This document shows, piece by piece, positions 35,924-43,056 of a stretch of 64,000 nt of DNA. Position 1 is the stretch's first letter, and every line of letters starts with the position of its first letter. Position numbers and translations under genes: made by a program. The notes beneath the pieces were generated by a model. That model did no database searches. It worked only from the letters and a program-made list of their open reading frames with translations, and was not told where the DNA came from. Location of the stretch: contig NZ_JBGCUE010000012.1 in NCBI RefSeq assembly GCF_041102575.1, positions 1 through 64,000 of the forward strand, given 5' to 3'. The stretch is from Tenuifilum sp. 4138str (GTDB lineage: Bacteria; Bacteroidota; Bacteroidia; Bacteroidales; Tenuifilaceae).

Positions 35924-36988
35924 TTACCCACGACCTATAGCATTAAGATCGGCAAAAGCTTCCTTGAGACGGGCAACAATTGACTCTTCGCCTTTGCGAA
36001 GCCAAACGCGAGGATCGTAATACTTCTTGTTGGGAGCATCTTCCCCTTCGGGATTCCCAATTTGACCCTGCAGGTAACCCTTCTTGGCCTCGTAATAGTT
36101 TTTGATGCCTTCCCAGAAAGCCCACTGCAAATCGGTATCAATATTCATCTTTATTACTCCATAGCTGATGGCCTCAGTAATTTTTTCCTTTTCGGAACCG
36201 CTACCACCATGGAATACAAAGTTTACAGGCTTATCGGCTGTAGCATATTTCTGCTTAATTAGCTCCTGTGAGTTCTTAAGGATAATTGGGTTAAGAACCA
36301 CATTGCCGGGCTTGTAAACGCCATGCACATTTCCAAACGATGCTGCTATGGTGAAATTGGGGCTAATTTTCATCAGCTCCTCATATGCGTAAGCCACTTC
36401 CTCGGGTTGGGTGTATAATCTTGAGCTGTCAACACCAGTATTATCAACGCCATCCTCCTCGCCGCCAGTAACGCCAAGCTCAATTTCCAGGGTCATTCCC
36501 ATTTTGGCCATTCGCTCCAGGTAACGCTTGCAGATTTCGATATTTTCATGAAGCGATTCCTCGGAAAGATCGAGCATGTGTGAGCTGAAAAGAGGTTTTC
36601 CTGTTTCGCGGAAATGTTTTTCGCCCGCATCGAGCAAGCCATCAATCCATGGAAGAAGTTTTTTGGCAGCGTGGTCGGTGTGAAGTACAACGGGAACACC
36701 ATAGGCCTCGGCCAGCAAATGAACATGCTTAGCTCCGCTTATTGCCCCAAGTATACTAGCCTGTTGACCGTCGTTGGATAGCGATTTGCCTGCAATAAAC
36801 GATGCCCCGCTGTTTGAAAACTGAATAATAACCGGTGAGCCCAACTCACGGGCGGTTTCCAGCACGGCATTCATTGTATTAGTTCCAGTAACGTTAACTG
36901 CAGGTAGAGCAAACTGCTCAGCCTTAGCAATTGCAAATAGTTCCTGTAACTCTTTTCCGGTTATTACGCCTGGTTTAAAACGTTTCAT
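35924..36988 (-). CDS. fbaA: Class II fructose-bisphosphate aldolase
   Basis: A 354-aa zinc-dependent aldolase of glycolysis and gluconeogenesis. Zinc ligands are seen in H-T-D-H-A (about 110), E-I-E-L-G-V-T-G-G-E-E-D-G, H-G-V-Y-K-P and F-H-G-G-S-G-S, and the N-M-D-T-D-like segment (N-I-D-T-D) follows. Length is standard for the FbaA (type A) group. It sits inside the maltose cluster and has its own -7 element, so it may be expressed independently of the sugar genes. Confidence 0.93.
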   Translation of the reverse strand: MKRFKPGVITGKELQELFAIAKAEQFALPAVNVTGTNTMNAVLETARELGSPVIIQFSNSGASFIAGKSLSNDGQQASILGAISGAKHVHLLAEAYGVPVVLHTDHAAKKLLPWIDGLLDAGEKHFRETGKPLFSSHMLDLSEESLHENIEICKRYLERMAKMGMTLEIELGVTGGEEDGVDNTGVDSSRLYTQPEEVAYAYEELMKISPNFTIAASFGNVHGVYKPGNVVLNPIILKNSQELIKQKYATADKPVNFVFHGGSGSEKEKITEAISYGVIKMNIDTDLQWAFWEGIKNYYEAKKGYLQGQIGNPEGEDAPNKKYYDPRVWLRKGEESIVARLKEAFADLNAIGRG

Positions 36989-37015
36989 GATTTTGTAGTT
37001 TTAAGAAATACAACG

Positions 37016-37023
37016 CAAAGGTA
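37016..37023 (-). promoter_or_regulatory. -7 element of fbaA
   Basis: TACCTTTG on the minus strand lies 27 nt before the fbaA start, in the gap after the GH65 gene. The -33 element is unclear. Confidence 0.45.
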
Positions 37024-37037
37024 ATCTTTTTTCAGGC

Positions 37038-39362
37038 TTAGAAAATTTGTTTCTGAACCGGAACGCTTATTGAGCTGGAGGCAGGAACTGAATGCTCAAC
37101 ACCGTAAATCTTAAGGGTTATTGCATTCCCGCTTTCATTGTTAATGGTTATTTGTGAACTGGTTACCATTATCTTAAGAATGTTATCGCGGAACCAAACC
37201 TTAAAGCTATACGATTTCCACTTATCGGGAATAAGCGGGTTAAAAGTGAGCATGTTGTTTCGAACGCGCATTCCACCAAAACCTTCAACAATGGAAATCC
37301 AGGTGCCGGCCATACTGGTAATGTGGAGTCCCTCCTTAACCTCGCGGTTGTAATCGTCGAGATCGAGGCGAGCTGTTCGTAGGTAAAGCTCATAAGCTTT
37401 ATCAACATTGCCTATACGAGATGCCAGAACGCTATGAACGCATGGTGAAAGCGATGATTCATGAACTGTTCGGGCCTCGTAAAACTCATAATTACGTTTA
37501 ATGGTATCGGTATCGTACCTGTCCTCAAGGAAGTATAATCCCTGTAAAACATCGGCTTGCTTAATGAAGCAGGAACGCAGAATACGATCCCAACTCCATT
37601 TCTGATTTAACGGACGCTCCTTGGGATCAAGATCCTTAACAAGAATCTGCTCCTTGTCCATATACCCTTCCTGTTGCAGGAATATTCCTAACTTTTCATC
37701 AACAGGGAAGAACATATTGTTACGGATATCGCGCCACTTGGCTATCTCCTTAGATTCATCAAAATGGATTGATTTAGTCAACTCAGCATACTTGGATGGA
37801 TCGGTTGATTTAACGTAAGATGCTACCTCCTCAGCATACTCCATGCACCAGCAAGCAATGGTTGAAGTGTACCAGTTGTTATTAACGTTATTCTCATACT
37901 CATTAGGGCCGGTAACACCCAGCATAACGTACTTACCCTTTTCCTGCGAGAAGTTCACACGCTGTGCCCAAAAACGAGCAATTGCAATGAGCACTTCAAG
38001 GCCAAAGTTTACCAAGTAACTTTTATCGCCTGTATAGCGAACGTAATTGTAAATTGCAAAAGCAATGGCACCATTACGATGAATCTCCTCAAAGGTAATT
38101 TCCCACTCGTTGTGGCACTCCTCACCGTTCATGGTAACCATTGGATAAAGGGCTGCACCATCGGTAAAGCCAAGTTTTTGTGCATTTTCAATAGCCTTTC
38201 CAAGTTGCTTGTAGCGGTAGAGCAGAAGTTGACGGGCAACCTTTTGACCGTGTGTAACCATATAGAAAGGTAAACAGTATGCCTCGGTATCCCAATAGGT
38301 TGATCCACCATACTTTTCACCTGTAAAGCCTTTTGGGCCAATGTTCAAGCGTTCATCCTTGCCCGTATAGGTTTGGCTGAGCTGGAAAATATTAAAGCGG
38401 ATACCCTGCTGAGCAGCCACATCGCCCTCAATGGTGATATCGCTATGTTGCCAAATCTCAGTCCAAGCATTTCGCTGCTCATCAAGCATTTTATCGAAAC
38501 CTTTCGATACGGCAGTATCGATAAGCTTTTCGAGAACCTTGGGAAAAGTTCCCTTCTCATGGTTCAGGCTTGAAATTACAGCAGCATACTTGTAGAGGGT
38601 TACCTCATCGCCAGCCTTTGCATTAATAGTAAACCTGTTGTCGACATACATAGCTGAGGTGTTTACTTGCGGCTGAACATTCTGATGCTGACCATTAACG
38701 TGTATAAAGTTACGCATGGCATGGCCAACGTGGAAATCGAGTTTTTTAGTACGGCTTACAATGTAGCTGAAAGCTGATGTGCCTTTAATATCGACCACTT
38801 CCCAGAACTTCTCGCCATAGTTGGAATCCTCATTGTGAACATCGGCATCGAGGTATGGGTGAACCTCGATATTAGCATCGGCATTAAGCGGTTTAACAGA
38901 GTAACGTATAGCGCCAAGTTCAGAATCGACCATACTTAAAAATCGTGTTGACTTAACGGCCAACTTTATACCGTTCTGTAGCTCGGCAATAAATGAACGT
39001 TCAAGGTATCCCTCCTTCATGTTGAGTACCCTACGGAAATCCTGAACTTTACACTTGGCCAGGTCGAGCTCCTCGCCGTTTACAATTACATTGATTCCAA
39101 TCCAGTTGGTAGAGTTGATAACCTTGGCGAAATACTCAGGGTAGCCATTTTTCCACCAACCCACTCGGGTTTTATCGGGGTAGTAAACGCCACCTATGTA
39201 GCTTCCCTGAAGCGTGCTGCCGGTGAATTTCTCTTCAAAGTTAGCACGCTGTCCCATAGCACCATTTCCAATGCTGAAAATACTCTCCGAAGCGCGAGTA
39301 TTTTCAGGAATAAATCCCTCTTCAATGATGCACCACTCGTCGTGTTTAAGATAAGGGTTCAT
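37038..39362 (-). CDS. GH65 glycoside phosphorylase, probably maltose phosphorylase
   Basis: A 774-aa cytoplasmic enzyme. Order: N-terminal beta-sandwich (1-270), helical linker, (alpha/alpha)6 barrel (about 320-700) and a C-terminal beta domain. The general acid is Glu488 in G-P-N-E-Y-E-N, and the phosphate-site segment is E-S-S-L-S-P-C-V-H-S. It would split maltose with phosphate into glucose and beta-glucose-1-phosphate. The adjacent beta-phosphoglucomutase strongly supports this. GH65 also includes kojibiose, trehalose and nigerose phosphorylases, so maltose specificity is inferred from the starch context. The gene begins 5 nt after pgmB. Confidence 0.9.
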   Translation of the reverse strand: MNPYLKHDEWCIIEEGFIPENTRASESIFSIGNGAMGQRANFEEKFTGSTLQGSYIGGVYYPDKTRVGWWKNGYPEYFAKVINSTNWIGINVIVNGEELDLAKCKVQDFRRVLNMKEGYLERSFIAELQNGIKLAVKSTRFLSMVDSELGAIRYSVKPLNADANIEVHPYLDADVHNEDSNYGEKFWEVVDIKGTSAFSYIVSRTKKLDFHVGHAMRNFIHVNGQHQNVQPQVNTSAMYVDNRFTINAKAGDEVTLYKYAAVISSLNHEKGTFPKVLEKLIDTAVSKGFDKMLDEQRNAWTEIWQHSDITIEGDVAAQQGIRFNIFQLSQTYTGKDERLNIGPKGFTGEKYGGSTYWDTEAYCLPFYMVTHGQKVARQLLLYRYKQLGKAIENAQKLGFTDGAALYPMVTMNGEECHNEWEITFEEIHRNGAIAFAIYNYVRYTGDKSYLVNFGLEVLIAIARFWAQRVNFSQEKGKYVMLGVTGPNEYENNVNNNWYTSTIACWCMEYAEEVASYVKSTDPSKYAELTKSIHFDESKEIAKWRDIRNNMFFPVDEKLGIFLQQEGYMDKEQILVKDLDPKERPLNQKWSWDRILRSCFIKQADVLQGLYFLEDRYDTDTIKRNYEFYEARTVHESSLSPCVHSVLASRIGNVDKAYELYLRTARLDLDDYNREVKEGLHITSMAGTWISIVEGFGGMRVRNNMLTFNPLIPDKWKSYSFKVWFRDNILKIMVTSSQITINNESGNAITLKIYGVEHSVPASSSISVPVQKQIF

Positions 39363-39367
39363 ATCGA

Positions 39368-40030
39368 TTACTTTTTTAAGAATAGTTCAATTAATTTGCT
39401 ATATGTAAAACCTTTAAGATTAGGCACAACCACATCGGCACGGTTCAGAATTTGAGGATTGCCAATACCAACAGTGCGCATACCTGCATTAATTGCAGCC
39501 TCAATACCGGCTTCGGCATCCTCAAATACAACACAAAACTCAGGATTTACCCCAAGCGATTTTGCAGCAACCAGGAAGATATCAGGTGCCGGTTTGGCTA
39601 CTGTAACCGAGTTACCATCAATTACAGCATCGAAATGATTTTTTAAACCAATCCGTTCAAGGATAAGGGGCGAATTTTTGCTTGCAGAACCAAGAGAAAC
39701 TTTTATGCCATTAGCCCTTAACTCTTCCAGCAATTCCTTTGCGCCAGGAAGAATCTCATCGGGGGTCATTCGTTCAATGTACTCCACGTACCAGGCATTT
39801 TTCTTGGCAGCCATTCGTTCCATTTCATCCAATGGAAACGACAAACCACCAACCTCCAGCAAAATTTCAAGGGAGCGCATACGGCTAACTCCTTTAAGGC
39901 GCTCGTTATGCTGCTCGGTAAACTCAAAGCCCAACTCCTGCGCAAGGCGCTTCCAAGCCAAGTAGTGATACTTTGCAGTATCGACCACTACCCCATCTAA
40001 ATCGAAAATACAAGCCTTAATCTCATTCAT
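39368..40030 (-). CDS. pgmB: Beta-phosphoglucomutase
   Basis: A 220-aa HAD phosphatase-fold mutase that turns beta-glucose-1-phosphate into glucose-6-phosphate. The nucleophile and acid-base aspartates are in F-D-L-D-G-V-V-V-D. The cap substrate loop L-K-G-V-S-R and the G-S-A-S-K-N motif are present, and E-D-A-E-A-G-I is the metal site. I used the ATG at 40030 (M-N-E-I-K-A-C) as the family start. It lies between the MFS and GH65 genes with gaps of 4-5 nt, so the three are one unit. Confidence 0.93.
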   Translation of the reverse strand: MNEIKACIFDLDGVVVDTAKYHYLAWKRLAQELGFEFTEQHNERLKGVSRMRSLEILLEVGGLSFPLDEMERMAAKKNAWYVEYIERMTPDEILPGAKELLEELRANGIKVSLGSASKNSPLILERIGLKNHFDAVIDGNSVTVAKPAPDIFLVAAKSLGVNPEFCVVFEDAEAGIEAAINAGMRTVGIGNPQILNRADVVVPNLKGFTYSKLIELFLKK

Positions 40031-40034
40031 CGGG

Positions 40035-41363
40035 TTAAGCCTTTTTCTCTTTAACAAAAAGAATAGCGCTTGCCGAAGCTAAAAGCATCGATAAACCAGC
40101 AAGAACTATCATATAGATTGCCTTTTCGTTGAAAACAAATTTGAGAATAGTTCCAAGCAGTAAACCACTTACAATTTGCGGTACTACCACGGTTATGTTG
40201 AAAATGCCCATATACACTCCCATTCTATCGGCTGGTAGCGAACGCGCAAGAATTGCGTAAGGCATAGCCAGAATGGCAGCCCAAGCAATTCCAACACCTA
40301 CCATTGAAAGAATAAGAGCATATTGACCGGTAAATATGTACATCGATAAATAGCCTAACGCGCCAAAAAGAAGCGAAATGGAATAGGTTTTTACTCTACC
40401 CAAGCGATTAGCTATCTTGTCGAGGAAAATGGCAAAAATGGCCGCAAAAACGCTATATAATCCAAAAAGAACCCCTACCCAGTTAGCCGCTTCGTTATAC
40501 TCAGGAGAGGTGGAATCGCCAATGGCTGTTCCCCAAATATGCTGGGCTACGGCTGGTGTTGTATAAACCCACATGGCAAACAGAGCAAACCAAGAAAAGA
40601 ACTGAACAATGGCTAGTTTGCCCATTATACCCGGCATTGATGTTAAAGTTTGCCAGAAACTTTTTTTCTCAGCTTCAACAACAACGCTATCGGATTGGTT
40701 GTACTGTTTAAACTCATCGGGGTTATATTCCTTGGTTGTGAACACAGTCCACAAAACCGATATCAACAGAATAGAACCACCAATATAAAACGACCAAACC
40801 ACTGAAGGGGGAACTTGTCCCTCAGGAGCGGTATTACCCACTCCAAGCAAATTAGTGAGGACGAAAGGTAGGAAAGAACCAATAACAGCACCCAGATTGA
40901 TAAGCAGGGTTTGAATTGAATAACCAGTATTAGTTTGCTCATCGGGGGTCATGTCGGCAACCAAAGAGCGAAAAGGCTGGAAAGTAACGTTGAACGAAGC
41001 ATCCATTAATGCCAGCATTATTGCTCCAAAAATTACAGGAGGCAGAATGGCTATTGCAATATGTGAGTTAGGCATAAAAAACATTCCTAATGAAGCTGCA
41101 ATAGCACCTCCAAAAATAAAAGGCTTACGGCGCCCCATTCTAGTCCAAGTCCTATCGCTCGCTGCTCCTACCCATGGCTGAATGATTAGCCCCATGATTG
41201 GTGCTACAAGCCAGAAAAAAGAGAGGTGATGTAGGTCAGCGCCATAGTTTGATAGTATGCGTGAAACATTGGCATTTTGCAGGGCAAAACCTGCCTGAAC
41301 CCCTAAAAAGCCAAAGCTAAGGTTCCAAATTTGCCAAAAGCTGAGTTTAGGTTTCTTTGCCAT
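40035..41363 (-). CDS. MFS sugar (maltose-type) transporter
   Basis: A 442-aa inner-membrane protein with about 12 membrane helices, from the ATG at 41363 (10 more residues are possible from 41393). The loop D-R-T-W-T-R-M-G-R-R-K-P-F after helix 2 is the signature of the SLC45/GPH-like sucrose and maltose carriers. N-terminal W-Q-I-W-N-L-S-F-G-F is typical of the Bacteroidota maltose importers. It would bring maltose or small maltodextrins to the phosphorylase. It is the first gene of the cluster; a -7 element and palindromes lie upstream. Confidence 0.9.
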   Translation of the reverse strand: MAKKPKLSFWQIWNLSFGFLGVQAGFALQNANVSRILSNYGADLHHLSFFWLVAPIMGLIIQPWVGAASDRTWTRMGRRKPFIFGGAIAASLGMFFMPNSHIAIAILPPVIFGAIMLALMDASFNVTFQPFRSLVADMTPDEQTNTGYSIQTLLINLGAVIGSFLPFVLTNLLGVGNTAPEGQVPPSVVWSFYIGGSILLISVLWTVFTTKEYNPDEFKQYNQSDSVVVEAEKKSFWQTLTSMPGIMGKLAIVQFFSWFALFAMWVYTTPAVAQHIWGTAIGDSTSPEYNEAANWVGVLFGLYSVFAAIFAIFLDKIANRLGRVKTYSISLLFGALGYLSMYIFTGQYALILSMVGVGIAWAAILAMPYAILARSLPADRMGVYMGIFNITVVVPQIVSGLLLGTILKFVFNEKAIYMIVLAGLSMLLASASAILFVKEKKA

Positions 41364-41428
41364 AAAGCTATTTTTAGTTTTCAAGGTGTCCAAAATTAAA
41401 GTAAAAAAATCTTAAAAAAAACATAACA

Positions 41429-41436
41429 CAAAGTTA
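41429..41436 (-). promoter_or_regulatory. -7 element of the maltose cluster
   Basis: TAACTTTG on the minus strand lies 66 nt before the MFS start. It directly abuts the AAACCCTT inverted repeat, which occupies the spacer and -33 zone; no TTTG is visible there. Confidence 0.5.
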
Positions 41437-41537
41437 AAACCCTTGTGAAATAAGGGTTTCAGAACATGAAAGAGGCATTTCAATCGTTTACGAAGGGTTG
41501 AAGAAATATTTCAAAAATTTTCAATACTGAAACCCTT
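41437..41537. promoter_or_regulatory. AAACCCTT inverted-repeat sites
   Basis: AAACCCTT at 41437-41444 and its complement at 41452-41459 form a perfect inverted repeat with a 7-nt spacer. A second, wider pair lies at 41493-41500 (last base differs) and 41530-41537. Position against the promoter suggests a regulator site for the maltose cluster. Confidence 0.5.
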
Positions 41538-41565
41538 GAACATCAGGAAAACCGCGTAAAATCAA

Positions 41566-41581
41566 CCGTAAACGTTTGCGG
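41566..41581. promoter_or_regulatory. LacI-family-type operator
   Basis: A 16-bp palindrome with one mismatched pair, reading CCGTAAAC then GTTTGCGG. It resembles the CGCAAACGTTTGCG form used by PurR/RbsR-type LacI regulators. It lies about 200 nt upstream of the MFS start. No LacI gene is in the window. Confidence 0.5.
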
Positions 41582-41620
41582 TAAATTTATCGATGGGTGT
41601 GTTTTGATATTGAATTTAAA

Positions 41621-41756
41621 TGGAACGCAGATGACGCAGATTATAGTGATTTACACTGTGAAACGATTTAAGTTGATGGTTGTTGGTTGATTGTTGATAG
41701 TTGATAGTTTGGTGTAATCCCGTCCTATCGTGTCATGCTGAGCTTGCCGAAGCATC
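41621..41756. repeat. Left copy of a ~130-bp direct repeat
   Basis: 136 bp matching 42703-42831 at most positions. It contains five heptamers of the GTTGATN kind (41672-41706), one more than the right copy, which accounts for the 7-bp length difference. It ends with a TGTCATGCTGAGC-type segment. Confidence 0.85.
41672..41706. repeat. GTTGATN heptamer array
   Basis: Five consecutive 7-bp units with small differences. Related arrays lie at 42754, 43024 (reverse orientation) and 51532. Confidence 0.8.
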
Positions 41757-41829
41757 GCTTTATGCCTTCACTACCTTTATTTCTTTTTAATTTGTTTTTG
41801 GCAATCGCTCTTTACTATGTTTTGCTGTT

Positions 41830-41879
41830 GCGATGCAACGCATCAGTACTGCTCTTTGCAGTGTCCTAGCGTGCATCGC
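41830..41879. repeat. REP-like palindrome 1
   Basis: GCGATGCA and its complement TGCATCGC bound a 50-bp imperfect palindrome with a conserved GCTCTTTG centre. Confidence 0.75.
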
Positions 41880-42175
41880 CTTACATACGGGAGTTCCATG
41901 GAGTTACAAATATTACGCCCCCACGGGGCTCGGAGAGTTGTTCGTTGTTCGTTTCTCGATGCTCGTTTAAAACGACCTCACCCCAGCCCCTCTCCTGACA
42001 GGAGAGGGGTGCACCGTTAAAGTCTCCCCTCTCAGGGGAGATTTAGAGGGGTCATCTAGGTTGAATGTGGGAAACGACCTAACTCTAGCCCTTTTTCCTG
42101 AGAGGGAATGGAGCGGAAGAAGCAAGCAGAGGCATAAAAGCCTGACCCGGCATTGGGTCGGGGGTGTAATGTGGC

Positions 42176-42248
42176 GGTGGGTCTAGTAAGCGATACCATA
42201 TGAGACACTCCGATGGAGTGGCGAATAGTATCGCGTGGCAGTTCCACC
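42176..42248. repeat. Nested hairpin of element A
   Basis: Outer stem GGTGG (42176-42180) with CCACC (42244-42248), middle CGATAC (42191-42196) with GTATCG (42228-42233), inner CACTCC (42206-42211) with GGAGTG (42215-42220). The inner stem differs from copy B by a compensated pair. Confidence 0.75.
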
Positions 42249-42294
42249 TACGGGGTACCCATCGGGTCGGGCTTTTCAGCCTTGATTTTCTTTG

Positions 42295-42324
42295 GTTCTT
42301 TCTTGTATCAAGACAAGAAAGAAC
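42295..42324. repeat. 12-bp perfect hairpin of element A
   Basis: GTTCTTTCTTGT (42295-42306) pairs fully with ACAAGAAAGAAC (42313-42324) around ATCAAG. It is identical in copy B. Confidence 0.85.
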
Positions 42325-42356
42325 ATGTAAACCGCTCTTTGCCATGTTTTTCCTTT

Positions 42357-42407
42357 GCGATGCAACGTTTCACCCTTCCTCTTTGGACTTTGCATTGCGT
42401 GCATCGC
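42357..42407. repeat. REP-like palindrome 2
   Basis: The same GCGATGCA/TGCATCGC arms as palindrome 1, with CTCTTTGGA in the centre. Confidence 0.75.
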
Positions 42408-42546
42408 CTAAAATTTTGAATACCACATTACCCAGGGTTAAAACCCTGGGCTAATGTGATTCGCCTTTTCAGGGCAAATGATGCACGCGTCGGGAGACGC
42501 GCTCAAACGAGAGGGCTGGAAACGTTGCTCGTTTTTCGTGAAACTA

Positions 42547-42618
42547 TTGTCATGTTGAGCGCAAGCGAAACATCTCAATGTGTCGATTAGAGATCCTTCG
42601 CTGCGCTCAGGATGACAA
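42547..42618. repeat. CHPERSEG-type palindromic repeat
   Basis: TTGTCAT...GAGCGCAAGCGAA on the left matches the complement of TTCGCTGCGCTCAGGATGACAA on the right over about 28 bp with few mismatches. Its minus frame reads C-H-P-E-R-S-E-G, a known spurious translation of a widespread bacterial intergenic repeat. Confidence 0.8.
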
Positions 42619-42702
42619 ATATAAAGTTGATGCTTGTTCGTGATTGCAATTCTGTGAAACACCGTGTTACACTGTGTAACTCTGTGATACTTGCTAATGC
42701 AA

Positions 42703-42831
42703 TGGAATGCAGATGACGCAGATTGGGTGGATTTACCCTGTGAAACGATTTAAGTTGATGGTTGTTGTTTGATTGTTGATAGTTTGGTGTAACCCCGTCC
42801 TATCGTGTCATGCTGAGCTTGCCGAAGCATC
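42703..42831. repeat. Right copy of the ~130-bp direct repeat
   Basis: 129 bp matching 41621-41756. It has four heptamers (42754-42781) in place of five. Confidence 0.85.
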
Positions 42832-42886
42832 TCTATGTGCTATCATCCCGTATTTAATGAGATTCCTCGACTTGCTCGGAATGACA
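42806..42886. repeat. CHPERSEG-type palindromic repeat, second copy
   Basis: TGTCATGCTGAGCTTGCC on the left pairs imperfectly with a GGAATGACA-ended right arm. It overlaps the end of the right direct repeat. Confidence 0.65.
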
Positions 42887-43023
42887 ATGGAGTTATAAAT
42901 GTTTAGCTCCTACAGGACTGTTCACGGTAAACCTGAAAAAATTTCCTCAATAAAGTTTATCAGGTATCACAAATTAATACAGGGTTTCACAGTACTTTAC
43001 TGTGTCAAACATTTTGTAATAAC

Positions 43024-43051
43024 TATCAACCATCAACAAACAACTAACAAC
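43024..43051. repeat. Heptamer array in reverse orientation, next to prfC
   Basis: Four units (TATCAAC, CATCAAC, AAACAAC, TAACAAC) are the complement of the GTTGATN class. They end 5 nt from the prfC stop. Confidence 0.7.
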
Positions 43052-43056
43052 CTATA

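Larger units (their letters stand above)
41780..42512. repeat. 0.73-kb structured repeat element, copy A
   Basis: Colinear with copy B (51955-52730): REP-like palindrome, CCCCTACGGGG-type hairpin, C-rich 'CTCACCCCAGCCCCTCTCC' block, a highly conserved centre with nested stems (42171-42248), a 12-bp perfect hairpin (42295-42324), a second REP-like palindrome, and two end hairpins (42424-42458 and 42486-42501). I see no transposase or terminal target duplication. Confidence 0.8.
41364..43056. other. 1.7-kb spacer packed with repeats, no credible gene
   Basis: From 41364 to about 41600 it holds the promoter and putative operators of the maltose cluster. From 41621 it is a patchwork of repeats: two 130-bp direct repeats bracketing a 0.73-kb structured element, palindromes, and heptamer arrays. 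Open frames here are short, lack ribosome-binding sites and coincide with palindromes. Confidence 0.85.

Noticed and set aside
42056-42247. Minus-strand frame in copy A similar to one at 52297-52479 in copy B (both with E-L-P-R-D-T-I-R-H)
   Set aside because: The similarity follows from the DNA similarity of the two elements, and the paired base changes in the hairpin explain it better. No start signals are seen. A Ka/Ks test over more copies could still reopen it.
42438-42662. Minus-strand frame with a C-H-P-E-R-S-E-G segment
   Set aside because: It is the translation of a palindromic intergenic repeat known for spurious proteins; it has no ribosome-binding site.
41364-43056. Insertion sequence or degraded transposase in the long spacer
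   Set aside because: No frame resembles a transposase, and I found no terminal inverted repeats with target duplications around the block.
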